Shown piece by piece: positions 1 through 10,958 of a stretch of DNA of 64,000 nt. A model generated the notes under the pieces. The model was not told where the DNA came from. It did no database searches and saw nothing but the letters and a program-made list of their open reading frames with translations. Made by a program: the position numbers and the translations under genes. The number at the start of each line of letters is the position of its first letter. The first letter of the stretch is position 1. Location of the stretch: the NCBI GenBank assembly GCA_033439685.1, contig JAUEDM010000001.1, forward strand, positions 8,122,001 to 8,186,000, in the 5' to 3' direction. Source of the DNA: Apodospora peruviana. Taxonomy: Eukaryota; Ascomycota; Sordariomycetes; Sordariales; Lasiosphaeriaceae.

Positions 1-78
1 CAGCCGGCCGTGTCAAACGTGCCGGTCCCGGATCCGTTGGGTGCCCGTGGCGAATCCCCATGGAAGAGGCTCCTCTGA
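1..78 (+). other. possible 3' end of a gene entering from the left
   Basis: Frame 1 is open from the window edge to a TGA at 76-78, ending in GESPWKRLL. The first 120 bases are clearly more GC-rich than the AT-rich DNA after them, as expected at a coding/3'-UTR boundary. Frame 3 is also open, to about 129, so the frame is uncertain. No family is recognised. Confidence 0.2.
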
Positions 79-1298
79 TGCTTGAGCGGGAATGCGGAAG
101 AGACGTTGGAGGTTCCGGGGTCAATTTTTGATCATGCGATGTGCATATTCCTAGTGATTCGGGTTATCACTATATAGCGTATGGTATCATGATACTTAAT
201 AGTTCTCTATTTTGGATAAGTAATATCATGTTCTCGCTGTTTACCTGATTTTTTTTTTTTTTTTTTTCAATCAATGTAATTAGGTTGGTAAGGTAGGTAG
301 GTACTACTAATATAAGGAGATGTAAACTCGGGACGCTTCTTTTCCGCGCCTGTCCATGTCACGCTTCTGCCATTTAAACGATTTCTTTTATTCCTTGAGT
401 GCTCATACTCCTATCCTATCCCGGTTTTGATCCCTTGAACTTTTGATCCATCTTCTTATTTTGGCTTCTTTCCACTTCTGGTCCTCTTGCTCTCCTAATT
501 TTGATTCTTTCAACTTTGACCACTCGCTCTCCCTTTTGGTTCATCTTTGACATTATTTGACTCGATTCTCGTATTTTAAACTTTCCCCTCTTCAACTCCA
601 ATTCTTCCTTGGATGGAGTTCCAAGTTTGCAGAGTCCCATTGTGTATTTGACTGACGCAAAGTGGACAGACAGACTTGATCTGCTGTAATTAAAAGTAGT
701 CGCAGAAACGTTAGCATGTGAGATTGGATGTTGCAAGGGGTGTGCGTCCGGGGCGAGATAACAGACGGACTTTATTTACATTGAAATCCTGGGCATGGGG
801 GCTAGGCGAGCCGGGGCATTGCCTTTCTGTCTTTTGATCTTGGGTGTGACGGTCATCTCGTCAACAGGAACCTGGGTGAGGCCGGTAGCGTTCCAGGAAC
901 TTTCTATCAACGTTGAGTGATGTAGTCGTGGATTTGTTTGTGAATAACCTTGTCGATGCAGGCTATGCCGCACTTGCTCCCCTCGGAAGCTGGTTCACGT
1001 CTCAAATGAGCAGCGAATTTGCGGGATCGAGGTCCTCGCGTCGATGGCATGTCGAGAGGGTGACCGGCGAGTCAGGTAATAAGCTCATTTGTCGAAGTGT
1101 ATGGTAGGTCGATAGAAAAATAATCCGACATTGTATTCTTCACCAGACTGGAAGGAAAAAAAGTGTCCAGCAGCTCAAGATAAACTTTTGTTCACCTTTT
1201 TTTTTTTTTTTTTTTTTTTTTTGGTAAAAGCAGCATGTCGCTGCCGGAGCTGAATGAGGAACTGAAGAACTATGAACATTTGCTGGATCCGTCCGGAC
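79..1298. other. gene-free stretch with poly-T tracts
   Basis: Only short open frames without recognisable similarity or spliceable partners are seen. There are two long T runs, 249-267 (19 T) and 1198-1222 (25 T). The second lies just beyond the 3' end of the minus-strand RRM-like gene. Confidence 0.5.
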
Positions 1299-3173
1299 TT
1301 AGTGATAATGATGATCGCCGTGTTGATGACGGTCGCCTTGATGATACTGGTCGGCGTGATGCTGATGATTTTCGGCTCGACCTTCGATTTGATGACGGTT
1401 GGCTCGAGCTTGGCGAGATGCGGCCTCCCTAGCCTCCCTAGCCCTCTTCGCCTCATGGAACGCCTCCATCATGGCACGCTTCACCTCCTCGGTCTTCGGA
1501 ATGTCGCAAGGGTCATCGTCCCACTTGACCCCGACCCGCGGATCATCGAAGGGCGGCTCCTGTCGCGAGAGTGCGAGGAACGCGCTCTGCGCCTGGCTCC
1601 GGAAGCTTGAGAACCGCCACTCCATCATATTCACCTCCGGATGCCGAACGTGCCAGAGGATGTCGTCAATCTCGAACTTGAACTTCGACTGGAACCACGG
1701 GATCAGAAATTCCTCGTTGACCAGGTGCGGAGGCCCGGTGATGAGGAGGACCCTGGTCCTGTTAGGCGGCAGGCCCAACTGCTCGGCAACCTTGTTCCGG
1801 TTACGGCGGACGACGGTCTGCATGCCGCGGATAATCAACGGCTGAGCGTTGACATGCTGTCCGTGCTTGTCCCAGAACCGAGTTGCTTCCCCCTTGGTGA
1901 AGAAGACGAGCTTTGCAGCACCGTGCTCGTGGCGCTTTCCGCGTTGGCCCTCCTGATCCTTGTTTAAATGCATCGCGTAGATGCGGCCGACGTTCCTGAC
2001 GGCGTCGAGGATGTCCTTGTGGACCGCCTCTGGGTGGATGTGGGTAATCCAGAACGAGCAGTTGTCCTCGTCTGGGATGTTGGCGGAGATGTTCCGCGGG
2101 TTGTTGATGTCGCCGGCATAGTTAATGGAGATGCCTAGTTCTTCCCGGCGGCGCCGCTCTTCCTCCGAACCCAGCAACTTTCCTTGAGGATTTATCACCA
2201 TGTGACTAGGCTTATACGGTCTGGGTGGGCGGTTATAGGGCCCCGGCTGCTGCTCCTGGTTGGCGGTAGTACCGGTATGCGGCATCAGTTGGTTCTCCTG
2301 GTTCGCGACATTGCCGGTATACTGCACCATCTGCGTGCCCTGGCTCACTGGATAGTTCGAGGGTTGAGCGGTATGGTCCCAGGCACCTTGGGCCACTGGA
2401 AGCTGTACGCAATCCGGACGTTGGCCTTGGAACGGGTTCCCATAGCTGGGACGGTGCGTCGCTGACTGTGCGACGGGGAACCCAGGAGGGCGCTGAACAA
2501 CACCCTGTTGTCCGACCTTCGAAGCTGAAGGACCAGGACGGTGCTGAGCGGTCTCATTCCGACCGAACTGCGCAGGAGGGAAACCGGTGGGGCATTGAAC
2601 AACTTGGTTCTGGCCTGACGGCGAAACCGGGGGACCAGGGGCGTATCGGTTGGTCTCATTCCGACCAAAATTCACACGAGACGGACCAGGAGGACGCTGA
2701 ACGAGTTCATTCTGGCCAGGCTGAATGACTGGGAGAGGACGAGTGTGCTGACTGGTCTCATGATGACCAAACTGGCCGAACGGACCAGACGCTGGGTGGG
2801 CAGCATAGCCCGAAGAGCCCGTCACGACACGCTGCTGGGCACCAGAGCTCGGCTGCGGCACAAAAGGCCGCGCGCGCGGGTTGCTAGGACCGGCTTGGCC
2901 CTGGCCCATCGAGAGCTGCTCGAAGGCACCGGCAAGCTGATGATCTGTAGCTGGGGTAAGCATTGCGGACGATGCGGAAGGCTAACGCGTGTGACGCTGG
3001 GCAACTTTACCACGACCAGGAGTGAAGGGAGCGGCCTCAGGGTTGATCGACGAGTAGTTCAACGCCAGGGGCGGGACGGTGGGATAAGGCAAGCCCGCGG
3101 ACGGGTTTGCCGGGCGTTGCTGGTTATCCGAAGTGTTCAAACGGCACTGCAGGTTGTTCTTCTGATTCTCCAT
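1299..3173 (-). CDS. RRM-like RNA-binding protein with repetitive N-terminus (copy 1)
   Basis: Two exons. Exon 1 (3173-3011) starts with MENQKN; the 60-nt intron 3010-2951 has a GTAAAG donor, a GCTTAC branch and a CCCCAG acceptor, and joins in frame at A-T-D-H-Q. The N-terminal half is low-complexity Pro/Gln/Gly and contains roughly 33-residue imperfect repeats built around FGRNET, PPG and GQ-VVQ. The C-terminal half begins near NIPDEDNCSFWITHIHP and continues as an RRM-like fold (FWITHI as strand 1, AAKLVFF as the RNP1-like strand), followed by a conserved GPP-LVNEEFLIPWF block. The tail is His-rich. It may bind RNA, but the canonical aromatic RNP residues are weak, so this is inference. The gene at 5980-7446 is its paralogue in tandem on the same strand. 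An upstream in-frame ATG at 3194 is possible. Confidence 0.8.
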
Positions 3174-4018
3174 CGTGACTCTCGCGTGTAGCAAATAAAC
3201 GTTTATGGAGAGGAAGCGACGGTTTGTGAAAGCAAACGCTGAAAAAGAAAAAAAAGATATATACTACGCAAGGAAAATGTGTGTACCTTGCAGATGGTTT
3301 GATGCTTGTGCAGGAAAGATTGTCGAGAATATATATAATTCTTTGCTCTGCTGAAATTGTGTGTTCTGGAAATGGGTTAAGGTTCGGAAGGGAGGTAATT
3401 ATATTAGGAGGCACAAGATAAAAAGCGCGCTACGGTGATTTTTGCGGGCCTGCAGTCTGGCAGTATAGAAAGCTATAGAAAGCCATATTGAAGTCAGAAG
3501 GTCGACTGTATTGTGACGTCCAGGGAAGTTAGGGCTAGCATATGACCGACACCAGCCCTAGTCATCCCAACTTATGCGGACCACAGCGACTGCCAGTCAA
3601 CGTCTTGATATTATACACATTCTCCGCCGAGCCTGGAACCAGTCACGTCCCCTGGTTTCCGGGGATTTCCCCGTCACTGCTTAGATCGAGGGTGGGGGTT
3701 CGTTCCTATTCTCTAGTTATTTACTTCGGGACCAGGGGTCTGGACAAGGACAATAATGCCCACAAACCCGTCCGTGATACCTAAGGTAGGTATACATGTA
3801 TTGATAGGCCCGTAAAGCCATGAGTTCACCATCCCATGTCTGATTTCTGTTAATATGTCGCTCTGGCTACTAGCATGCTCCACGTCAGGTATTATCTCGT
3901 ATTGTGATGACTTCAGCACGGAAAAGCAGGGCGGCAAAGAATTCCAGCCCCTCTACAGTCAGTCGGCGAGCTCCCGCAGTATTCATCCAAGGAGATCCAA
4001 GTACTCGATGTGGTTACC
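3174..4018. other. upstream region of RRM-like copy 1
   Basis: AT-rich 5' flank of the minus-strand gene, then moderately GC-rich DNA without a recognisable gene. A frame in phase with the acidic gene at 4019 is open back to about 3909 but has no in-frame ATG. Confidence 0.4.
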
Positions 4019-4408
4019 ATGGGCCGTGATGTGCCCGACCAGTCGTATGAGCCTTGTGACGAAGATTCGGACGAATATTTTGATAATGAAGGGTTCGAGA
4101 ACTTGGACCCCAAACTTCTACAGGAGTTCGACTACCTTCCGGTCGATGACGACTGGTGTTGCGGTTGCGCTCGCTGCAGGCGGAGGAGTTCCCACAACGT
4201 GCCATGAGGAAGTGGGCTTGAGGAGTTCGGAGAAGACGAGGAGGATGAAGAGGACAAGATCGCCGACAACGTGGAGAAGGGAAACATGGAATTTGGCGTT
4301 GGCAGCAGCGCGGGAAACAAGGGCAAGGACGAAGGCAAAAGCAAGGAGCGTGGTGGCCCCAAGGTCCTAGCTGTCGTTACGCACTATGGGAATGCCCCTC
4401 GGTCGTAG
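4019..4408 (+). pseudogene. acidic protein gene with one in-frame TGA
   Basis: The ATG at 4019 sits in a strong context (ACCATGG). The frame encodes a very acidic protein (DEDSDEYFDNEGFENLDP) with a small cysteine cluster (DDDWCCGCARC), is interrupted by TGA at 4205-4207, and then continues in the same frame with an equally acidic Glu/Asp/Lys segment (GLEEFGEDEEDEEDK) to a TAG at 4406-4408. Composition is the same on both sides of the stop, so a CGA-to-TGA nonsense change in one ancestral gene of about 129 codons is the simplest reading; an intron or readthrough are alternatives. The family is not recognised. Confidence 0.4.
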
Positions 4409-4753
4409 AGACGTAGAGATCTCCTTGCAGGCGGCACAGATCATTCCCCCAGTGTAGAATTTCCTCTTCCTAGCAATTCAGTCGGTTGTCGTAGTGAACC
4501 CTGAACCTTTCCCAGCGGTCCCATCCAAAAGCCAGCCCTGGTGGTTGTTAGGGATGATTGTTGGCATGAAATCGATGTGCCATTGTCGGATGGGCTGGTG
4601 GCATTTAGGTCTATAGCCCGCCCAACAACGGCGGCCTGCTCACCCAGCGGGCCGACCCCGGCGTCCTCATACTCAGCACGGTCCTGATCTTGCGCGCCGA
4701 CGAGGCCAACAGCCACTCGAACCGCGGCTGGTAGAAGTCCACGCAGAAGGTGA

Positions 4754-5122
4754 TTGATCTGGTGGCGCTCACCCGTCATACGAAGATCTTTCCATGACAA
4801 AGAACCTGAGTCAAGGCGTGTGATGCGTCTGTTCATACAGCTGGACACCGAGCTGACGGTCAGTCCCGAGACATTCAGGAGAAGCGACACAAGGCCGAAA
4901 CAGCTCCGATTGATGACCAACTACCGCGTCAAGACGTCGGATGATGAGGGCTTCACGATGTTACAGCATGGAGACAATATTGAGCTCTACACGGACGATC
5001 CGAAACTCCGACCGCTGCCCAGCTACGCCATTAGGGAAGTCACCTACGCCTTAACAGGTGCGGTCAAGCGGCCACTCTCGACCCAAAGGGAAATTAAAAA
5101 AAAAAAAAAATGGCTTGCTTAG
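4754..5122 (+). pseudogene. fragment resembling the C-terminal part of a fungal HNH-type protein
   Basis: The frame contains NYRVKTSDDEGFTMLQHGD followed by IELYTDDPKLRPLPSYAI. This pattern (a short beta segment, then a TPDP-x-LPLPS-like block) is reminiscent of the region after the HNH motif in large fungal HNH_2 families. No HNH motif was found upstream, and the frame runs into a poly-A tract and a stop. The assignment comes from memory of the family style, not from a search, and is tentative. Confidence 0.2.
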
Positions 5123-5979
5123 CAGACCTTTGCCGAGTCATCATTACGAGGCCGACGAAAGGCGAAAAAAAGGAGGACAAGCAGAGCCAAGACGATCCGA
5201 GAAAGGCAAAAAGGGGGTCGCCAGCCATTTACTGCTAGGCCTCCATGTCGTCCTCTGGCCAAGTAGCAAGGAATGAGGCGATAATACATATACGCAAACC
5301 CAACATGGCGGAGTTTGGTGGGTGTTCCACCTTACAAGCATTGTTTGATTCATGAGATAAAGAAGCATATTCCGTGATTATTAGAAACGTATCATATGAG
5401 CAACTGTGTGTATCGCTAATATAATCATCTGCCGTCTAGCAGCCGAAAGGCGTGCCGGACGTTGCGCCTCGGGGATCACGCGCTGTGGCGGTCTAGTCCC
5501 GACGTAATCACAGTAGCAGGAAATGTAGTAACTAATTATCCGTCCTAATGGCCATGTCCTAGCCGTTTTCAATGCTGATTATTCCTAGTCTTCCGGATGA
5601 CGTGAGGCGAGTTCTAAAGTCCTTCGTTCCGCCTTTCAAAGTATTGACCTCTAAGCGTCCTCCTCTCAGACAACTCAATTCCTATACTTGAAGTGCCTCT
5701 CGTCGTCCGATTCCGACTCCTCCTTTCACATTTTAACCCGTGTTGTCCGTCCTTGATTGTAACCGAAGTAATTATGACATTTATGAGTTTGAAAATAGCT
5801 CGGCAGGCTGGAAGCAGATTCTTATGCACTCGACTAGCTTCGTAAAGTCGGGTCGACAGAGTAGAGCAGTGGCGAAATGAGAAACATGCGGCAGGCAGGA
5901 TACCGGGCGGTCCCTCGTGGTTTGGTCCTGGTTGATTGGTAGGAACTGGCCCCTGCACCAAAAAGATTAGACACAGCGG
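5123..5979. other. gene-free region, perhaps holding a terminal exon of RRM-like copy 2
   Basis: No recognisable protein. A GTATGT donor at the end of the neighbouring minus-strand gene, a CTAATC branch and a GTGCAG acceptor near 5952 could splice on a short terminal exon of about 29 codons ending near 5860. Confidence 0.35.
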
Positions 5980-7446
5980 CTAATCAAGATCCTCAAGACT
6001 GAAGAACATACCATAGCCGTGGCAATCAGGCAACCGCTCGTCCCTGTCCCATCCCACATCTGCGAGCAAATCGCAAGGGTCCTCATCATATACGACCCGG
6101 AGCTTCTCGCCAAGCACCGGATCCTGCGTGAGGGCCTTGTATGCCATGTTCGCCTGGCAACGATAGGACGAGAACCGCCACTCGAGCATATTGATCTTGG
6201 GGTGCTGGCCGTGCCAGATGATGTCGTCGATCATATAGGTGAACTTGTCCTTGAAGAACGCCGTCAGGTAAGGGATGTTCACAAACTCCGGTGGGCCCGT
6301 GATGAAAAGGACGCGGGAGTGGTTTGAAGGAAGGCCCTTCTGGTCTGGGACCCGGATGCGGTTGCGGACAACCTTGGCTGGCTGGTGCTTCACGTACAGG
6401 GGTCGCTGGAACTTGACGTGGCGCTCGTAAAAGATCGTGGCAGCCAGTTTTTTGAAGAACACCAGCTTGGCCGCGGGGAGCAGGTGACGACGGTTATTCG
6501 GGTTGCTGCTCCGGTTGGGCTCGTTGATGTGTAAAGCGAATACGCGGCCGACTTGCTTGATTGAACCAAGGATATCCTTTGGCGTCACGCCCGATGGCAA
6601 GTCCGTGATCCAGAAGGCACAGTTTTCTTCGTCTGGAATGTTTGCGGAGTGGTTCCGCATGTTCCTTGGGTCGCCGTTGTAGTTTGGCGAGAGACCAGAA
6701 GCAGGGCCAGGGGCGGGCGCGAGCTGATTCTGAACCCGCTGGACTTGTCGATGATTAGGCCCATGGACAACCATATCCATAGCCCTAAAGGGTCTCGGCA
6801 CGTTGGCGGCGGGCGCGGCTGGATTCACTTGTCGCTGCCCTCCTAGCTGATGATTAGGCCTGTGGGCAGCCATATTTGTTGGAGCAAACGATGTCGACGT
6901 GGTGGCAGCGGCCTGATACTGTTGTTGCTGGCGTCCAAGCGCATGATTATACCCATAGGCAACCCTACTTGGTGACGCAAAAGGTGCTGGCGCATTGATG
7001 GTAGCAGCTTGGTTCCATGTCTGTTGCGGGTCTCCCACCTGATGGTTGCTGGTAAACCCGTGGACAGCAACATGCCACGGCGCAAACAATGTCGGCGTAT
7101 TAACGCCCGCGGCTTGGTTTTGTTGTTGCGGGTCTCCTAGCTGATAATCACTAGCAGACCCCTGACCAGCTGTATTCGCTGGCGCAAACGATGTCGGGTT
7201 ATTGACAGCCGCGGTTTGGTTGTGTTGTTGCGGGCCTGCCAGCTGATAACCAGGCCCATGGGCAGCCATGATGTGGTCGTCCCTATCCTGCGGGATAAAG
7301 GGCGGAGCGCGTGGGCTGCCGTGGGCGGTCTCGGTCTGGTTCTGTTGCTGAACTTGCTGTTGCCCTGCAAGCCGATAATCAGGCCCATAGGTGACCATGC
7401 TCATCGGCACGAACCGTCTTCGCCCGTTGTTGGCGTTGTTGTTCAT
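5980..7446 (-). CDS. RRM-like RNA-binding protein with repetitive N-terminus (copy 2)
   Basis: The start chosen is the ATG at 7446 (MNNNANNGRRRF) in an AACATGAAC context; the frame stays open upstream but without an ATG. The protein is about 488 residues. The N-terminal half is a series of about 30-33-residue imperfect repeats, each with HGP-YQLAG-PQQ-NQ-AAV followed by a PTSFAP-like block, seven or eight in all. The C-terminal half repeats the architecture of copy 1: NIPDEENCAFWITDLPSG, AAKLVFFKK, then VLFITGPPEFVNIPYLTAFF and INMLEWRFSSYR. The C-terminal halves of the two copies align along their length while the N-terminal repeats differ in sequence and number, so the arrays evolved separately after duplication. 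The last codons may be replaced by a small downstream exon (GTATGT donor near 6011). Confidence 0.75.
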   Translation of the reverse strand: MNNNANNGRRRFVPMSMVTYGPDYRLAGQQQVQQQNQTETAHGSPRAPPFIPQDRDDHIMAAHGPGYQLAGPQQHNQTAAVNNPTSFAPANTAGQGSASDYQLGDPQQQNQAAGVNTPTLFAPWHVAVHGFTSNHQVGDPQQTWNQAATINAPAPFASPSRVAYGYNHALGRQQQQYQAAATTSTSFAPTNMAAHRPNHQLGGQRQVNPAAPAANVPRPFRAMDMVVHGPNHRQVQRVQNQLAPAPGPASGLSPNYNGDPRNMRNHSANIPDEENCAFWITDLPSGVTPKDILGSIKQVGRVFALHINEPNRSSNPNNRRHLLPAAKLVFFKKLAATIFYERHVKFQRPLYVKHQPAKVVRNRIRVPDQKGLPSNHSRVLFITGPPEFVNIPYLTAFFKDKFTYMIDDIIWHGQHPKINMLEWRFSSYRCQANMAYKALTQDPVLGEKLRVVYDEDPCDLLADVGWDRDERLPDCHGYGMFFSLEDLD

Positions 7447-8142
7447 GTTCGCTTGTCTCGGGGGTAAGCGTTGGGGACAGAGAAGGGAATATGGTGTTGT
7501 GAGTGAGGACGGGGGTTGGTTGCTGTGGTGGAAGGTGGAGGGCAAACCTTGGGGATGGAGAATGAAATGATGTTATTATCGAAGGTCTTCTTACCTTTGT
7601 CAACGACTTGATCGGTTAGAATTGCAAGCCTGATCGCGCTGCTAGAATTGCTTGCAGTGTGTCGCTGACGTTTTCAAGATGTCGAGAAAGGGAAGATGAA
7701 GAATATCTTGTCTGGGTTTTCCGAAGTTGGCCGCAAGATTGTAGGATATTTGTAGAGTGGAAAAGAAGGAAAACAGTGCTGTATATTGGGTGTTTGTGGA
7801 CGAGGCGGAAGGGCAGGGAAGGTGGGTCACAAATCCGTCGTCGGTGTATGGTTCGAGACCAGTTCCCAAATGTGCGCAGTGACGACAAGAATGGTTGATG
7901 GGGCGCTGACGATGGGTCCAACTAGGTTGAGATGGAAGAGAGGGTGAAATGGTGTCCGAAAAGCTGGTTGGATCAGATCAAAGCTAGCTGCAACCCGTAT
8001 CTCGTCTTGTTCATGAGCACTGACCAGATCCTAAGGCGTACTGAGAAGCCTTGTCTGAACCCTCCGGACCCAGTCGTCCTCAACATTGAACTTGGGTTTC
8101 CCTCCAGACTGTTCGGAATTCTCTCCAAGCATTGCCTTCCCC

Positions 8143-8794
8143 TTAGACAGCCTCGTCGGGCTGGATCTGGTCCTCAGGCTCGATCTGGTTTTCTTGGTCA
8201 ATAAAATGTTCTCGACTAGGGAACGGTAGTCCATCTCTCTCGCGGCACATTTGCAAGAGCAACCAAGTGTCGTTCGCCATTCGGTTGAAGCCTTCGTATT
8301 TGGCCCACTCCTCCTGGAGCCACTTGCATCTTTTGCGGTGAAACTCCCAGGTGGGTACTGTCTGCTCCTCCCAATCACCAACATCACTATTGTATGGTGA
8401 ATGCGGCCGACCAAAAGAATTGGGAACAAGGTGGTTCAGCGATCCTCGTTGTCCATTGTGAGCGAAGCACTCAAATGGGTGTCTCTCAATCCGGGTATGC
8501 ACGAGCTGCCGACGCCGTTCCTGATCCGCAGAACGTCGGTCCCTGAGGTCCCTGAGGGGCAACGATCGGCTTTGGTCGTTGAGGTTGACCTGAAAGATAA
8601 CTATATGGGTGGTGTTTTCCAATCCTCCGTGGAATGTCGTCCCGATGGGGTCAAGCCCAAGCACAAAGGCCATCATCCCGTGGGCACGAGTCTCGCCTCA
8701 TCCACCATAGGTACCGCATATATCCTATTGGGCTGTCAAAGATGAGCCGGTACTTGTCGTCTATGTAAATGCAGAAACTGCGGTATTCGCCCAT
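8143..8794 (-). CDS. hypothetical protein, exon structure unresolved
   Basis: Two coding-looking pieces overlap on the minus strand. One starts at the ATG at 8794 (MGEYRSFCIYIDDKYRLIFD). The other is a 177-codon frame ending at 8143, rich in Arg, Glu and Trp (KRCKWLQEEWAKYEGFNRM). They are in different frames, so an intron around 8590-8720 or a frameshift must lie between them; a GTACCT donor and a TTTCAG acceptor exist but do not give a consistent phase. No domain is recognised. It could equally be a decayed gene. Confidence 0.3.
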
Positions 8795-8845
8795 CTTCCT
8801 CAACTTGCTTGCCGAAGGCGAATAGCGTGCACTTTTAATTTGCAA

Positions 8846-10646
8846 AGTCAGAAAATTTCCTGTTGTTTAAATCCATGGAAGAGATGGCCAAGTAGGCAAT
8901 TTTTGGATTTGGGATTCCATTTTATATTGCTGGTTACCGGGTGGATTGCTCACAGAATCGTCAATGTCCGTCCCGTTGCTAGACGTGTGACCACATCTTT
9001 CTATACACGACGCCGCAACGCGTGGGTAGCGTTGACATATTCCTGGTTTATAATCTGACAGAGCAGTGAGTCTTGGTGTTTGCTCGACCTAAGCAGAGCT
9101 CACCATAAGCCCAGTAAGGTATTAGTCTAATAGTAAAGGATAGAGCAGTTGGCAGCTTACGACGAACCATTAACAAGAAGCAGCCAAAATACCTAGATAT
9201 TACGTCAGCCATGGCTTATAGCAAGGGCAAATGCAGACTCCCTTCGGTGATGTACAGAAGATAACGCATGCATAAGTGTGTGGGATTTCCGGTGCCCATG
9301 AGCGTTGATTACTCGTTGTACGTTACCTGTCGCGTGTTAGCCGGGTGGATCCCTGACTCCGGTCGAAGACGGTTTTCTTCCATAGAGACCTAGGGACACA
9401 GGTTTGGCCAGCTCCGTACGTGGCATGAGTCGGCCGGTAGCATACACTATTCCACCGTAAATGGTAGCCATCAAGTACTTACAAGAATCCCAGCTCATGC
9501 CTTTTCAGGGCTCCTGGTAGCTATCCTGGAAATACTTAATCCGAGCTGCAGAGATGCCTTGTAAATACCGTCTCAAGCCCTAGAAGCCGATCGCAAAAGA
9601 TGGCACGGACAAGGAGTCTACGGGGTTCTGTAAAGTGCCCGATGGCTATTATTTACTGTGGAATGATGCATTTCCTGCTAGACCACAACTCCGGCGGCCG
9701 AACAGCTTCTTCGACCGGCTTCCATGACTGAATTGCAGTCATACCACTATATGTGCTCGCGGTCTCGTCAGTTCTGGGCTCTAATCATGTAAACGCAAGC
9801 CCCGAATGACGAGTACCGAGCTCTGAACGTGTATATGAAGCCGTGGTTTCTTTCATTTCGTCGATGCCCTCTCTTTTAGGGGCACGTCTTAATACTAGAT
9901 CATTTTCCTTATATCCACTTTAGTAGATTCCACGTCAGATTACCTAATTTCTTTTTCTTTTCGTGGATTAGTCGATGGGTTTTGGTGAATTATGGAAGAC
10001 TGTTATTCAATGTTACAACACTTTCTGCACTGTCAAACTGGAAAGCCAAAGTTCTGCATTTCCGCAGCAAACACCGCAGCACTGTGGCACCGAACAGTCG
10101 CCACTCCCAAACCCACGAGGAAAGGAGGCCAAGCCTGGTGTTACCACAACCAACTTGAGGTGCTACTACTTTGGAAACTGCCCATGGCAACTGATAATAC
10201 CGGACCAGTATCTCACCAAATATTAGGTTTAACACGGATTTCTTTCCCAAACATGCACACATACCGATGACTCAGATTTGGAAACCAGCCCTCTCTCCTC
10301 TTCCCCTTCCCTCTGCGTAGAATATTTTGAAAATCAACGTCAACATTTACCGGTTGCTATTAATGCAAAAACTACAGGTACGAGGGGCCAAAGAAAGAAG
10401 ATCCCCCCGGGCCGAAATAAAATAAAATAAAAGCCAAACAAGAAGGAAAGTAGTTGGCATGAGCCTCCTCCACCTCAACGATATCTGCGTTTGTGATGGT
10501 GGCGAGGTTTCGACCGCTCATCAAAAGTAATCCTCATCCAATTCCGAGTCGTACTCATGGTTGCCATCACTCCTGTGTCGGCTCCGCCTTCTCTCCCTCC
10601 CCGCGGAATCGGTAGACAGAGACCTCGAGCGCGAACGTTCCTGGCC
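8846..10646. other. gene-poor stretch containing a dispersed repeat copy
   Basis: No convincing coding region. It holds one copy of a dispersed repeat (9448-9673). The part from 10524 to 10646 continues the homology to the paralogous gene at 28.6-28.9 kb beyond the annotated stop of the Arg/Ser-rich gene. Confidence 0.5.
9448..9673 (+). repeat. dispersed repeat, copy 1 (partner at 33208-33437)
   Basis: The segment from the TATTCCACCGTAAATGGTAGCC region to ATTTACTGTGGAATGATG aligns along its whole length, in the same orientation, with 33208-33437. Shared blocks include GTAGCCATC, CTTTTCAG, CCTGGTAGC, CTGGAAATACT, CCTTGTAA, CCGTCTCA and GTGGAATGATG. It is non-coding. It may be a solo LTR or a MITE relic; no terminal repeats or target duplication were seen. 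Confidence 0.7.
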
Positions 10647-10958
10647 TCAAGCCCTGCCGTCGTCTGCCCGGCATTCAGAAATGTGGAGGCGACCCCCGGG
10701 ACCCTGTATGTAGAGAAACCCGCCAGGATCCCGTGTCCGGGTCGGTTTAGTGTACGGGTCGTAACGAGGCATGGAGGGAGGCCTTGCGCGCGAATACTCC
10801 TCAACGTAACCCCTACCGTCGTCTGTCGAGGCTCTGGAAATGTGCAGATGATTTCCAAGAGGATTGTAGACGGTCCCGGGAGGAAGCTTGATACCACAAA
10901 GAGGATCCCGTGTCCACGTCGATGTTATATACGAACCGTGACGAGGTGTGGCGGGCCG
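10611..10958 (-). repeat. 174-bp (58-codon) tandem duplication inside exon 2
   Basis: Unit 1 (10958-10785) encodes RPATPRHGSYITSTWTRDP and ends in GYVEEYSRA. Unit 2, from 10784, encodes RPPSMPRYDPYTKPTRTRDP and reaches ECRADDGRA. Both share PR-H/Y, TW/RTRDP, LHIS and DDGR anchors. The paralogue at 28.5 kb has a single unit (PRSSTTRYDSYSNPTWTLDP), so the duplication is specific to this copy. Confidence 0.65.
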
